A DNA stretch of 64,000 nucleotides from Gremmenia infestans (Eukaryota; Ascomycota; Leotiomycetes; Helotiales; Hamatocanthoscyphaceae): NCBI GenBank assembly GCA_032629725.1, contig JAFEVB010000036.1, positions 62,001-126,000 of the forward strand. Reading direction: 5' to 3'. The notes under the pieces are model-generated. The model worked only from the letters and a program-made list of their open reading frames with translations, was not told where the DNA came from and ran no database searches. The translations under genes and the position numbers were made by a program. Positions 21,148 to 32,864 of the stretch are shown here, piece by piece (the first letter of the stretch is position 1; every line of letters begins with the position of its first letter).

Positions 21148-24100
21148 CTATCTCCTACTCGAGCTCATCGCAGCCGTCGCGCCCGCAGAAGCGAGATCCT
21201 TCGACACGCTCCTCGTCATAACCCTTGGAAGCCCACTTCCACCGGCCACCGGTCCCCCAGTACTTGTCCTCTTACTCCCAATTCCCACACTATTCACACT
21301 GCCAATATTACTTGCGCGTCGACTTGTATTCATTGCATTTTTAATTGGACTGGCAGCAGTCCGAACCGGATTTCCATTCTTGAAACTCGTGGTTGGCGGT
21401 TCGGGAAGTGGGCGGTTGGTGTTTGCTGGTGTGGTGGTGGTATGTGTGCGTTTGATCGGCGATTCATTTCTAGTCGTGCGAGCTACGGGTGCAGTGGCGA
21501 TCTTCTTGCCAGTGATAAATTCATGTCGTACAGCCTCATCAGGCCTCATCCTCCTTTCTGGATCCCATCTCAAACACCTGGTCAAGAAATCTAAAAATGC
21601 CTCATCCTCACACTTCAACACCTGCGGCAGTGTCTTACTGCTCGGACGACGTCTTCGGCCCTTTGATGATACTGTAAGACGGGGTTTTCCTAAGGAATCG
21701 AAGAAGAGTTTCCGCCGCGTAGATTTTTCAATCAGGTGTTTCTCCGGGGGTCCAAAGACTTCCATTATGCAAGCTAGTTGTTCTTGTTCGTTTTCTCCTG
21801 GGAAAATGGGCACGCCGGTAAGAAGCTCGGCGAGGATGCACCCAAGAGACCACATATCGATTGGCATTCCGTAGGTCATGCCAAGAATTACTTCTGGCGA
21901 ACGGTAGAAACGAGACTGGATGTAGGTGTAGACTCGTTCGTTCTCAAAGCAACTCGAGCCGAAATCAATGACCTTGATTTCAGAGTGCATCGGATGGGTC
22001 AGGAGGATGTTCTCGGGCTTGAGATCGCAGTGAATGACTTTCTTTGACTTGAGCAGCAGCAAACTGTTCAACATCTGCTTCGTAAATCGTCGCACGACCT
22101 CTAGAGGAAAACCTTTGAAGGAGTTTGATTTGATGAATTCGTAAAGGTTCATGTCTAGGAGCTCAGTAGAGATGCAAAGATGACCGCGGAAGTAGAAACT
22201 TTGTACAAAGTTGACCATACTGTACTTATTATTGGGATCCTGGAACATGTTAGCATCGCTTATTTCCGAGTCGCTCTTGGTACTTACCCATTCGCGCAGC
22301 TTTTGCAGAATATTGACCTCGACCAAAGCTTGCTGATGGAACCTCTTCTTGTTTCTGATAATCTTGATGGCAACCAACCCACCAGTCTTGTGATCTATAC
22401 ATCTGACCACCTGACCAAAACTCCCTTTCCCAAGCAGATCGATAATTTCATATCTATATGAGAGATGATCTCCCATTGCAATCGTATAATCCCCACGGTC
22501 ATCATCGTATCCAAAGTTGGCAGCCTCTGAAGACAAATCCCCAGAATGCTTGGCGGCACTTTGAGTTCCACAAAAGAAGACGTCCTTGTAGTCTACGATC
22601 TCACCACGTTCATATATATTAAGATTGGCGATCTGAAGCGCCTGTTGCGGGCCAACTCGCTCCTTTGGTGTCGCCCGCTTCTTCAGACTGTCCAAAACAC
22701 GTGCAGCTTGCTCTGTCTCTTTTCGCTTCGAAGCCAGCCTCTTCATCTCACTTTCTGCGACCATATCTTGTTTATCAAGATCCACAGTCCAGGGGTCTTG
22801 TGCCTGCACTTTCATCGTGCTGTTTGAAGGTTTCGAGGATAGCATCTTGTGTATAGCAGACGAAGTCGTTCGTGGAGCGGCGGAAGCTGATTTTTCGGTC
22901 TTGTGTGGATTTTCCTTTTTAGGGCTACCATTTAAGCCCCATGAATCGCTTCTCGTCCGGTCATGGCCAGCGAACGTACTCAAGCTTGACGCCGAACTCT
23001 TCCGTCTCTTAGAATCGAGGTAGGTCGGATTAGATTTGATTGAAGGACTAGGACTTGGAATAGTGTAATTGTTCAAGTTGCCTAAAGTCGCGGACGCAGG
23101 TAATCTTGGAGGTGGCATATTGTCATGTTTCGGTGGTGCAGGCGGATACTCTGAGCTCCTTTCATTTGCCGCTTGTGATATGCTATTGCTGCCCTTGGAC
23201 GTGGTTCGTTTCCAACTGAGACTCAGTTTCCGCCGTAAAGATGACCCAGAGGAAGGAGTTGCCGGCTCCTCTGGACTTGAGATGTCTGTATGCGTTTCAG
23301 TTTTCGGTGCTCTGTTTTTGGGAGCCCTTGGACCGGTCAATCTCGCAGGCCGAGCAGGCTCAGCCACTGCATCATGGTTCATGAAATCACCACTTGTTTT
23401 GGATCTTGGCATGTATGAGTGTTCTTCACCATTCTTCGGGAGAGAAGAGGATATGAATGGCGAAACTGTTGTTCTCGGCTGGCGGTTACTCATAGGAATT
23501 GGTTTCGACACCTCGGAACCGCTTCCCATCTGCGGCGATTCAGATCGCAGATGGTGCGTCGAAGTGTTGCTTCTTACATTCGGCTCAATCTTCTCGTCCG
23601 ACCGATTTCGAGAGAAAAATGAAGCTTTGGATGCAGTCATTGGAGTGCTTGGAGTTTTTGCATTTGCTCTTCGTGGTGGTGGAGTCACTTGACCATCTGA
23701 ATATGTCGGCTCATGAAGAGCGGCAATTTTCGTGGTTGTAGGGGTGCTCAGCGGTAGCAGATTCAACGGCGGTAACCTCAAAGGCTGGAGATTCTTCTTT
23801 TTCGCATTCACCGGCGTCGTATTATTCTGATCAGCATCAGAGCTCGTGGGCAACGCCTGTTTCCGCGGTTTTGGAGGTCGCTCATTCTTGACGGGTTCTT
23901 TCGCAGAAGTCCTCCCTGACAAACTATTTGTTGATATACTGTTTATACTGCTAGCATCGAAAGGCAAACTCGACTTCCGCTTGAAGAATGGGGGTTCTGA
24001 AGGCGAGTCTTTTGGTGATTCGTATGCTTTAGGTATCGCAGGTACTGGGGGAACCTCTTCCTCCTCATTATTCCCAGTTGAGCTATGTATATTTCTAGTT

Positions 24101-25449
24101 TTCGGCGTCGGTAGTCGGGATGACGCTGGTGGTATTGATAATCGGGGTTGTATTGAACCTGAAGAGGTTTGAGAAGTGTTATAGCTTGCATTTGACCCAA
24201 TTGACAAGCCAGAGCTATAAGACTTACGGGTGAGGTCAGGTGTAGTTCGAGATGACGCTGGTGTCGGAATCTTTCGCGGTAGCATCGATGGCGATCGCGG
24301 AGAGGCTCGAAAGTTAAATTCTTCTGGTTGGGGTGGCGTATTCGGCATTGGAGGCGCAGGCTGAAGGACCGATAACCGTTTGGCCCGTCGAGCATCCGTA
24401 GGGCTCACGGTTCTCGCTCCAAGTCCACTGGCATGGGAATTGGAAGGAGGCATTACTGACATACGTTTCGCAGACGATGGAGTAGTCGCGCCCTGTCCAT
24501 TTGATCTCCCAGGTGATCGGCCAGCATATAATGAGGATCTGTTGTGATCCGGGGTACTGCTTTTTGGTGCCAAATGGGTTTGCCCTTGCCTTGAAGGTGG
24601 TTGGAGTGATTTCGTTTTTGCGGCCCGCGACGCTGTTAATCCCCGAGCGCCTTCCGTGTAACTTGTAGTACCACCAATATTTACTCGGGTAGATACTCCT
24701 CCAGCATCTGATACGCCCCCTAATGATGTGTTCGATGCTAAACTTGGGCGCCGCCTTTGAGCAGGTCTCGCGTAGTCGGTGTCAATTACCCCAGGACCTA
24801 TAGATTTGCGAGGAGCTCTTGCGTTGGTCGCAGCGCTTGCAGATATTGGAGGATGCTGAGGTTGTCGTCGATTTCGCATTGCGAGGGGAGCGCTTGGGGG
24901 ATCCATTGAGCCTGATTCCCCAGACCCGATTGACGAAATACTGCTCTGCCGTGTAGATGTGCTCTGCCTCCGCAGAAGAGAGGCGGCTCTTGCAGGGCGC
25001 GGGCCAGTTATCCCACGACCTGCGCCAGTCCCAGGCGCAGTACCAGTCGCCCGTCCCTCAGTCATTGCTTCAATCGATCGTTTTTCCCCCAGTATGCTTT
25101 GTCCTCCAGGTGCCGGAAAGAGATTCTTGAAATCATCGGACGCGGATGCTATGCTACTTTGAAGGTCGTCGAAACTAGGTGAAGGTAGGAATTCGAAGGT
25201 ATTACTGGATTTCTCGTCGGCACCAGTAGGTCCACCAAAGGAGAAGAGGGAGTGATTGTTGCTGCTGGATGCACTAAGGGTAGGTTCTTTTCCAGATGCA
25301 ACACGCGGTCGGGTGGAAGAATTATAATTTTCCTGTCTGCGAAAACAGTCAGTTGAGGTAGATATTGACCAGAATAGTGTGATTCCCTACGATATAGACT
25401 GCGTGAAGTCTGATCTCGAACCCAGAGGAGCTTTCTGTTCCCGAATCAT
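21148..25449 (-). CDS. pom1: Pom1-type DYRK protein kinase
   Basis: Exons 25449-25391, 25336-22288 and 22239-21148 give 1,399 residues. The short first exon (MIREQKAPLGSRSDFTQSIS) is inferred from frame-perfect splicing (54-nt intron). Residues 1-~950 are Ser/Pro/Arg-rich and disordered, as in fission-yeast Pom1, where this part gives membrane and polarity targeting. The kinase domain spans about 980-1280: GKGSFGQVVRC (Gly loop), VAIKII (ATP Lys), VIHCDLKPENILL (catalytic loop), KVIDFGSSCFE and YTYIQSRFYRSPEVI with the DYRK autophosphorylated YxY. FPGENEQEQLACIMEVFGPPEKHL and LTVSSKGRRRRPSSK are Pom1-specific. It likely sets cell polarity and division timing. The 48-nt intron 22287-22240 lies in the kinase N-lobe and has no in-frame stop. 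An ATG at 25065 is an alternative, shorter start. Confidence 0.92.
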
Positions 25450-26845
25450 TGAATATTTCCAGGTCAGCTGGAAGCTCCAGCGATAGCTCTGATGGAGGGA
25501 TTTCCTTTACGACTCTCAGTCCGTCCAAGGGCTGAGGGGATCAAAAGGTCATCTCATCTCCAAGAATATCTAGATTGGAGGTCGCGAATGGGCAAGTCGA
25601 GGCGAGGGAAGGTATCCAGACCCATACACGAGGTATCTCGACGGAGAAAGGTGGAGGTGGAGACAATGCGGAGGGGGAGGTCGAGGTGGTGATGATTTGG
25701 ACCTTTGAAACTGGTGGAGGTCGTGAATACTTCACCGGCACTCGTACTGTAGACTTGATGCTGGCCCTGAGGGGGGGGGTGGTGGTGTTCCTGCAGTTGA
25801 CCGTCGAGGTGAAATTGGCTGCAGCTCCGTCTCATTTGATTGTCCAGGAAACGATTCTGACTTGGGACAGGGATAGGGTAGGGGTCATCTAACGAGTCAA
25901 AAGCCCCGACGCCTTTTCAGCCACTCAGATGCACATATATCAAAACAACATAATAATTGATGCAGGCAAATGGGTCTCAATTTGTTTACAGGAAGATATG
26001 AAGAGGATAGATATATTACGATGATAATTTCACGTGATAATTGGATGGATGTTACTGTAGTATCAAATCTCTAGAATAGGGGCTACATAACGGTACATGC
26101 AATACATTAGCACATAAATACCCAATACCTACACACGATACCCCTGACACGTCCCATTTTCATTCCCCTCGATCGACAGACACACTAAATACCTAGGTCC
26201 GTACTTACTTAGGTACGAGTACGGAGAGGAGAGCCCCTTTCTTATAAGTAACGGAGGTGCCGTGAGCAAGTAAGTGGTTTCGGGTACGGTACGGTACGGG
26301 ACATGATTTAATTTATTAGTAGGGGACCAACAGGGAAAGGGGCTGTTGGAGAGTACGGAGCATGGTATATCTCCAGCCACCATGCAGTGCACGTTGTTTT
26401 GTTCCAGTTGGGTCCTGAAATGTCAAAATTCAGGCCAATCAATATCACCAGCCGTAATGTTGTGGTGGGTGAGCGGGTGAGTAAAAGTGTAAAAGTAAGT
26501 TTGAGGTTGCAAGGGATGGCAATTTACCCGGAACCACCAAAACCTGGCCTGGTGAGGGCGGCACTTCAACGTCATCCCTACAGTAAGACTGAATACTCCG
26601 AATAACTTCAGCACCCTGGATGATTCTGTGTTTACTTTCAAGTATGCTGTTGACAATCTTTTAATGCAAGGAACAGTCATCCCAAACAATGCAGCATAAG
26701 CATGCATATTAATGCAGCGCAGTGGCACAAGACAACCTTAACTTAATCAACTCTAACCAGCCTACATAGCTACCCCTCCATCCACGAATCCATCCACGAA
26801 TCCTACAACCTCACATCATATCACAGGCTAGGCAGCCTCAACAAC
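25450..26845. promoter_or_regulatory. Divergent promoter region of the Pom1-like kinase and PEX28/29-like genes
   Basis: This 1.4 kb separates two divergent starts. Next to the kinase, 25490-25890 has an open G-rich plus-strand frame without a domain; the long minus-strand frame there is Pro/Ser/His-rich and probably belongs to the 5' leader. A run of nine G lies near 25771-25779. Farther right are GGTACGGTACGG repeats (26280-26300) and TACCTAGGTC near 26190. Confidence 0.45.
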
Positions 26846-28414
26846 ATGGACGAATTCACCGCAGATTCTTTTGCCAACCGCGACGAACCCATTCCCGTCG
26901 TACAACTAGATCTGCAAGATGAACTCTCTGAGGAAGCCGATGGCAGTTCTGAGGAACGGAAGAGGCACCGGTTGAAAGAGCATGGCAGGAATATCAAAGA
27001 GAGCTTTAAGAAGGCCCATGAGAAGGCATCGGATCGTGGATCTAGTATGCAAGACCGTTTGTTTGAGAAGTATATCTATCTATCCACCTCTTCTTGCAAG
27101 ATCCCAACTAACATGTGGCATAGACTCCTCCAACAAGTTATACCAACTGAAGACCAAGCCTCCCACCGAGAACAAGCCTCCTCCTCCCAATCCGACTTTG
27201 TGACTCGACCATCCTTTAATCCAAGTACTATGGGCGCCAATTTTCGCAGATTCAACGCTCGAATCGGTGTGGTGTTTCTCTTCCAAGCCAAAGCCATACG
27301 CCTCCTCTCATGGCAACATCCAACACATACATTCTCCTTCCTAGCAATCTATACCTTTATCTGCCTCGACCCATACCTCCTCACAGTCCTCCCATTCGTC
27401 TTGATTCTCCTCGGCCTCCTAATCCCCTCGTTCATAGCCCGACACCCCGCCCCACCATCCACAATTTCTACAAACATCAATACGCCCTATAGCACAACCG
27501 GTCCACCCCTGGCCCCAGCACGAACCGTCAAACCCGTCAAAGACCTCTCTAAAGACTTCTTCCGCAATATGCGTGACCTCCAAAACTGCATGGAAGACTT
27601 CTCCCGCGTCCACGACAAAATCATCACCCTCCTCACCCCACCCACAAACTTCTCCAACGAGCCCCTCTCGTCAACAATCTTCCTCTTCGCCTTCACACTA
27701 TGCCTAACCCTCTTCATAGCCTCCCATCTTCTTCCTTGGCGGCTCATCTTTCTTTTCCTAGGCTATGCTGCCACAGCACTCGGACACCCCACGATCCAAC
27801 GCCTCTTCTTAAATACCCATAAAAATTACATTGCCCCAAAAGAGGAAGCAGCAAGCAGTTGGGTAGAAAAGTGGATAGAACGCGACATAATCCTTGACTC
27901 AGCCCCTCAAACCCGCGAAGTCGAAATCTTCGAACTCCAACACCTATCCTCGGCCGGCGAATGGGAATCCTGGCTCTTCTCCTCATCTCCCCACGATCCT
28001 CTCTCGTCACCTCGTATACGCGGAGAACGTCCTCTAGGAACACGTTTCTTTGAAGATGTGAAAGCGCCGGAAGGATGGGAGTGGAGCGAGAAGAAGTGGG
28101 CGCTGGATCTGTGGAGTCGCGAGTGGGTCGAGGAACGCATTATTACGGGTGTGGAGATTGAAACGGAGGGCGAGAGGTGGGTTTATGACTTGAGGTATGA
28201 GGGCGTAGGGGATGATGACTCTGATTTCGACACCCCTGGAAAGAAAGGCAAGGGGAAGCAAAGGGCCGTACTGCCTAGCTGGGAGGAGGGTAGTGATGCT
28301 GGGGGTGGGGGACATGGGAGGAGGGGCGAGTGGAGACGGAGACGGTGGGTCAGGATGGTGAAGAGGCGGTGGCAGACTAGAAGTGCTCCCGATGTTTCTG
28401 AAGGTAGAGGTTAA
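26846..28414 (+). CDS. Peroxisomal membrane protein of the PEX28/29/30-32 (Pex24) family
   Basis: Exons 26846-27069 and 27124-28414 give 504 residues; the start is MDEFTADSFANRDEPIPVV. Splicing joins DRLFEK to LLQQVIPTEDQ; the 54-nt intron (GTATAT...AACTAAC...TAG) is stop-free, so read-through adds 18 residues. Hydrophobic segments lie at about 145-195 (TFSFLAIYTFICLDPYLLTV, LPFVLILLGLLIPSF) and 275-320 (STIFLFAFTLCLTLFIA, LPWRLIFLFLGYAATALG). They resemble reticulon-like hairpins found in this family. The C-terminal half has dysferlin-type segments: EVEIFELQHLS, PLGTRFFEDVKAPEGWEWSE and WVYDLRYEG. Such peroxins sit in the ER or peroxisome membrane and control peroxisome number and size. The very basic tail (RRGEWRRRRWVRMVKRRW) is consistent. 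Assignment to a particular paralogue is not possible. Confidence 0.88.
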   Translation: MDEFTADSFANRDEPIPVVQLDLQDELSEEADGSSEERKRHRLKEHGRNIKESFKKAHEKASDRGSSMQDRLFEKYIYLSTSSCKIPTNMWHRLLQQVIPTEDQASHREQASSSQSDFVTRPSFNPSTMGANFRRFNARIGVVFLFQAKAIRLLSWQHPTHTFSFLAIYTFICLDPYLLTVLPFVLILLGLLIPSFIARHPAPPSTISTNINTPYSTTGPPLAPARTVKPVKDLSKDFFRNMRDLQNCMEDFSRVHDKIITLLTPPTNFSNEPLSSTIFLFAFTLCLTLFIASHLLPWRLIFLFLGYAATALGHPTIQRLFLNTHKNYIAPKEEAASSWVEKWIERDIILDSAPQTREVEIFELQHLSSAGEWESWLFSSSPHDPLSSPRIRGERPLGTRFFEDVKAPEGWEWSEKKWALDLWSREWVEERIITGVEIETEGERWVYDLRYEGVGDDDSDFDTPGKKGKGKQRAVLPSWEEGSDAGGGGHGRRGEWRRRRWVRMVKRRWQTRSAPDVSEGRG

Positions 28415-29817
28415 GTTCACGCAATCAAGTTAATGATGTTTCCTCACTGCCCCTCCTATATCCCCCCACAAGTGTGCCCTTTCTTCACTACCGTACATCA
28501 TTCTCATCTCATGTAAGAACCCGTTCTTGGCCCCCTTGACTCCAATTCCCAGTATAAAGAATATCCAAACACTAGCTTGACCACCCCCAGCTCAAATACA
28601 ACAGAACAGCTCCAATTAGAATTTCCGAATTTAGCTTATTCTTCGTACTTACCTTTTGAACTAGCGCCTGCCATGCCAAAATTTGAAGCTCTTCTCTTCA
28701 TCTACCTATCTTTTTGGGGGAACTGGAGGTATTTCCAACTTTGCTGTCACTTGTCAGTTGTTGTTCTTATTTCCCTCTTGCTGTCATTCATTGTTCACAA
28801 ATTCATTCATTTTCCTGCATTTACTTACTTCACTAGACTAAGATTGGAAGATTTATATTTACCTATCGTATATATAGTAAGAATACATGAACGCTTAATG
28901 TGTCATAGAAGCAGCTTTTTGGGCTGAATGGGTTGGCTTGGGTTATCACAAACACATGTACTTGGGTGCTAAGGGATTGTAATTCGAATAACAGAATATA
29001 TGTTAAGCCCGGAACGGTATTTATATAGTCCCTGCCTATGCTTGCGTACACTTCCTCTGCATCTCATTTTCCCTATCTATCTACGCTTAAATCTACAGTC
29101 ACAGTTAATTCTCTCACATTCATTCACCCAATCCTCATTCTTATATAGTTTACTTGTTTGGAAAGTTGGGGTATAAATACCACTTTATTCCCTTGGGGAG
29201 TTGGAGTAAATGCTAAATAAAAATTCCATCAACTCTATGTGGAGTGGAGATGAGTCTGTTGCTTGTGTCAAGTGAAGGATTGTAGAGGAATTCCTGAAGA
29301 GTTTGTAAGATTGATGATGATATCTTGTGTGGTAGGTTGGTGCTTGATTTGGGACGTAGGTTGTTTATTTGTTCATTCGTTCATAGTTGTTTTGCTGTTA
29401 TGGGATATTCTACTATCGTTTATACGTGCGCTATGTTCGTTGCTTCATTGACGTCTCCCGCTTCAAGTAGATGATATCTCTCCATCGCCAAAGACCATTG
29501 ATGTTGCCGTTACAATGTGCGTCGCGTCTTTCTGCTTTGCTGCTGAAACTGAAACCAAAAGGTCACAGATGTGTATGGATATCTGGAGGTAGAGGTGCAG
29601 GTGGAGTGGATTTTGTAAACATCCTCACAACCCTGCAACCTAATACGTTCTTGGAATCCATGTAGACTTTGTTTCTGGTCTACATATATATATATGTTAC
29701 ATTTTTCTTCTCCTCTAGATCACAGGCCACAGAGCGTCACCATCAAGCCCACACCCTTCATATCTCCCGCACAGCGATCAAAGACGATCTTGAATATCTT
29801 CAAAAACAGTCTCCTAT
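28415..29817. other. Convergent intergenic region
   Basis: 1.4 kb between the 3' ends of the peroxin gene (plus) and the aldo/keto reductase gene (minus). AT-rich; short frames near 28577-28927 encode hydrophobic residues because of T-rich DNA and are not supported. No gene seen. Confidence 0.55.
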
Positions 29818-30872
29818 CTAGTATTCAAGCAGAGTAGCTGCAACAGCAGGATATCTCGCACCAGCCACAGGAAACCCCCTAAGAATGCCATCGACCTCCA
29901 TCGCCTCGCTATCCGTCAACATCACATCCTCGCAATTCTCCTTGACTCTCGCTTCCGATCGTGCTCCCGCAAGAGGAACAATGATCGGCAGACCAACATT
30001 CCCGCTCAAGGATCTCAGCCAAGCTAGTGCAAACTGTGCGTCCGTACAACCCTTCCTCCGCGCCAGCTTCTGCAGCTCTCGCACAAGCTTCAAGTTCTGC
30101 TCAAAGTTCTCTCCTTGGAACCGCGGAAACATGCTATGGAACTCTCCATTCGCTACATCCGCGTGGTTGGCAAAGTTACCGGCCAGCATGCCCCTTCCAA
30201 GCGGTGTATGGGCCAACACCACAACGTCGAGCTGCTTGCACGTCTCTGCGACACCGTTATGGAGAATATTCGTGGCCCATAGTGAAAGCTCGGCCTCGAC
30301 CAGGCTAATGTGGTGGATTTTATCGGCTCTTTTGATTGTAGCTGCGGATGATTCACTGAGGAGGATCCCGCCGATCTTCCCCTCATCGACAAGTTCCGCG
30401 AGGGCTCCAACCGTGCTCTCGATCGGGGTGTTAGGGTCTACTCTGGCGGGACCGAAGAAATCAATCTTCTTTTTCCCGTCTAGGATGCGGTTACATCCGT
30501 CTACGGAGCGGCGCATACCCTTGGGAGAACCGTCCATGGTTGAAGCATTGATAACGCCACCTTTGATGGTGAGAATGACCTTGTCAGCATCAGCGGGATA
30601 AGCAGTGAAGTAACGATGCAAGAGGTGGAGAGTGTTGGCTTCAGGGGTGCCGTAGTAGTCGGCACCACTCCAGATGTTGGCGCCGTAGGAGAGGGCAGCT
30701 TTGAAAACTGGAAAGGCGACATCATCGGGTACAAGACTGCCAGGGATGGTGTATCCTACAACGGGATATTAGCGATATTTTACTCGACTCGAAAGAGAGG
30801 AGAGGGGAAGAGAGGCGAACGCATGAGGCCAAAGCCCCTGCCTGTGATTTCTTTTCCTGCTAGAGTAGGCAT
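29818..30872 (-). CDS. Aldo/keto reductase, pyridoxal-reductase-like
   Basis: Exons 30872-30821 and 30755-29818 give 329 residues, the normal length of the superfamily. The N-terminus MPTLAGKEITGRGFGLM matches the first strand of the TIM barrel in fungal pyridoxal reductases. Then come ALSYGANIWSGADYYGTPE (catalytic Asp and Tyr), KVILTIKGG (catalytic Lys position), KKIDFFGPARVDPNTPIE, IGGILLSE, LVEAELSLW, VVVLAHTPLGRGMLAG and IIVPLAGARSEARVKENCED (NADPH phosphate site). The likely reaction is NADPH-dependent reduction of pyridoxal or another aldehyde. The intron donor is ATGC|GTTCGC, weaker than its neighbours, but the acceptor and frame fit. It is divergent from the Zn2Cys6 regulator, which might control it. 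Confidence 0.85.
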
Positions 30873-31177
30873 TGCTGTGATGGCTATGATGTGCCATTGA
30901 AGTCGGATAGGAAGTGACTTTATATAGACAATTGGAACATCAATCTAAATCCAAAAGAAGTAACCTGTCGGTCAACATGAAATTAACAGAGACAGACGTA
31001 TACTACCACGGACATATTTCCTACCTCCGGTCGACCAGCTGCATACTAGATCCGGCTTAGCGCTTTTTCTAGACTGCGGAGATTCGCTTAACTCCTATAG
31101 TATTTTACGGCCTTCCCCCTTCCCCTTCGACCACGCTTGCCACTTGATTTCAGCATACAACCGGTAACAGCAACAAC
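30873..31177. promoter_or_regulatory. Shared promoter of the aldo/keto reductase and Zn2Cys6 regulator genes
   Basis: A 305-bp gap between divergent ATGs. It contains three CCGG words (near 31028, 31052 and 31162), including the palindrome GGTCGACC near 31029-31036. Zn2Cys6 proteins usually bind CGG triplets in direct, inverted or everted pairs, so these are candidate operators; no binding is shown. Confidence 0.4.
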
Positions 31178-32864
31178 ATGGTTTATTGCGGCAAGCCTTC
31201 CAAGTCATGTGGAGCATGCCGCAAACGCGATATCAAAGTACGGAGATGCGCCTCCCGTTCACAAGCCAGTCGCTTGCTAACAACGGTTCTAGTGCGATAA
31301 ACGCAAAGACTCGTGCAGCCAATGCAAGAGAGCTTATCTTGTATGCCCTGGATATCCCAATCCAGAGAACCTTGTTTTTAGGGATGAGACGAAGAGGGTT
31401 GTGGGGAAGAACAAGAAAGCTCAATTCTCCAATGCTGCGAAACGTCCAGTGTCAGTGGAAAGGTCTAGTCACCGCCCATCAACCACAAGACCTGTACAGC
31501 CGGAAAGATCCTGCATATCAAAGAGTAAGGCCCCGAAGGAGTCAACCACTCAATCTAGTAGCTGGTTATTTCCCCTGATTGGATCACCCATGTCCCTGTC
31601 CCTGTCCCAATCCCTCGAAGAACGCGCCAAGCGATTCTTCATCCAGACTCAACTCATCAATCCTACCCCCCACCTACCCGCCTACTCGATCCTCCACTCA
31701 CTCCACCGCAACGAACCCATTTTCCTCCCACTAGTATTCGCCGCTCGAGCCGTCAGCATGCTGTACTTCTCCAAACACCACCACTCCGCCTCCATCATGA
31801 GAAGCGCGCACCAGAACTATCTAGTCGCATTGAAGCAGGTGCAAGACCAGATCTCAGATACCCGGGGAGCAAGACATGATTCCACGTTAATCGCAGTTTT
31901 GTTCCTCGGCGCTTTTGAGAAGGGGGCTAGTACCGAGCAATGTCAAATTGCCATTGGATATGGACTAGGGGATGAGGATGCGAGACGTGGGTTGAAGCAA
32001 GCGGTACATTTAGACGGAGCGCTGGCGTTGATCAAGTTTAGAGGGCAGAGGCAGTTTGACGGATGGATAGGGATGAGTCTATTCCATCAGCTCAGCTCAG
32101 CTGTTTTGACGAGCTGTTTGGAGAGGGAGGTAGAAGTTCCGGCTGAATTTCTTGCGCTGAGAAAACTAGCGGCGAGGAGGAGGAGTGGAGATACGTCAGG
32201 CATGCGATGGAGATTCGAAGGGATTGTGGTGCGGTTCACTTCTCTGAAAGTAGGGTTGAAGATTGGGCAGGTTTCGCACAAGCAGATGGATGCTATATCA
32301 TTGGCAATTGCAAGGGACCTTGATTGCGAATGCATGGAGCTATATAATATCCTGCAAAACCACGGGGTCGAAACACCTTCACCTCGATTAGACGCAAATC
32401 TGATGATCAGCGACAAGCAATGGGAAAACCCAACACCCTCTCGACGATTCCTCCATCACATCTCCATTATCCGCCTCGCCCTGGCCGAAATCATGATCAC
32501 ACCACCTCCTAACGCGATCGCGAGAGGACATCTAAAAGCCCACTGCAACACAATCTACACATCCGCCACCTCTCCCCATTCCCTCACATCCCAATCCCAA
32601 TCCCAATTCCTATTCCCGCTCTACGTTGCAGCGCGCTCGCGATACTGTCCCGGGGGTCTAAAGCAACGGATAAAAGACCTATTGAACACCCCGTCGAAGC
32701 AGCCAGGGAACGCACACGCTATGCAGGTCGCGCGGCTTCTAGAGAGGAGGGAGCAGGAGAGGGCTGCAGCTGCGCTAGGAGGTGATGGATATCATGAACT
32801 GAATCCGTGGCGGGAATTTGCAGATGGGGGGTTGGGAGACCTTGGTATGCTGTGTATATCTTGA
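31178..32864 (+). CDS. Zn2Cys6 (Gal4-type) transcription factor
   Basis: Exons 31178-31237 and 31293-32864 give 543 residues. The zinc cluster at residues 11-38 has all six ligands: Cys11-x2-Cys14-x6-Cys21-x6-Cys28-x2-Cys31-x6-Cys38. The 55-nt intron falls exactly before Cys21, so the motif is only visible after splicing. The loop lacks the usual proline and reads KRKDS. A basic linker (RDETKRVVGKNKK) and Ser/Thr-rich region follow, then SPMSLSLSQSLEERAKRFFI, which starts the fungus-specific regulatory domain: helical segments such as PLVFAARAVSMLYFSK, TLIAVLFLGAFEKG and HLDGALALIKFRGQRQFDGW. It is nuclear and a DNA-binding regulator. The adjacent divergent aldo/keto reductase is the obvious candidate target. 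Confidence 0.9.

Noticed and set aside
21065..21874. Plus-strand 269-codon hydrophobic frame
   Set aside because: Antisense of the Pom1-like kinase C-terminus; hydrophobicity comes from reading charged codons backwards.
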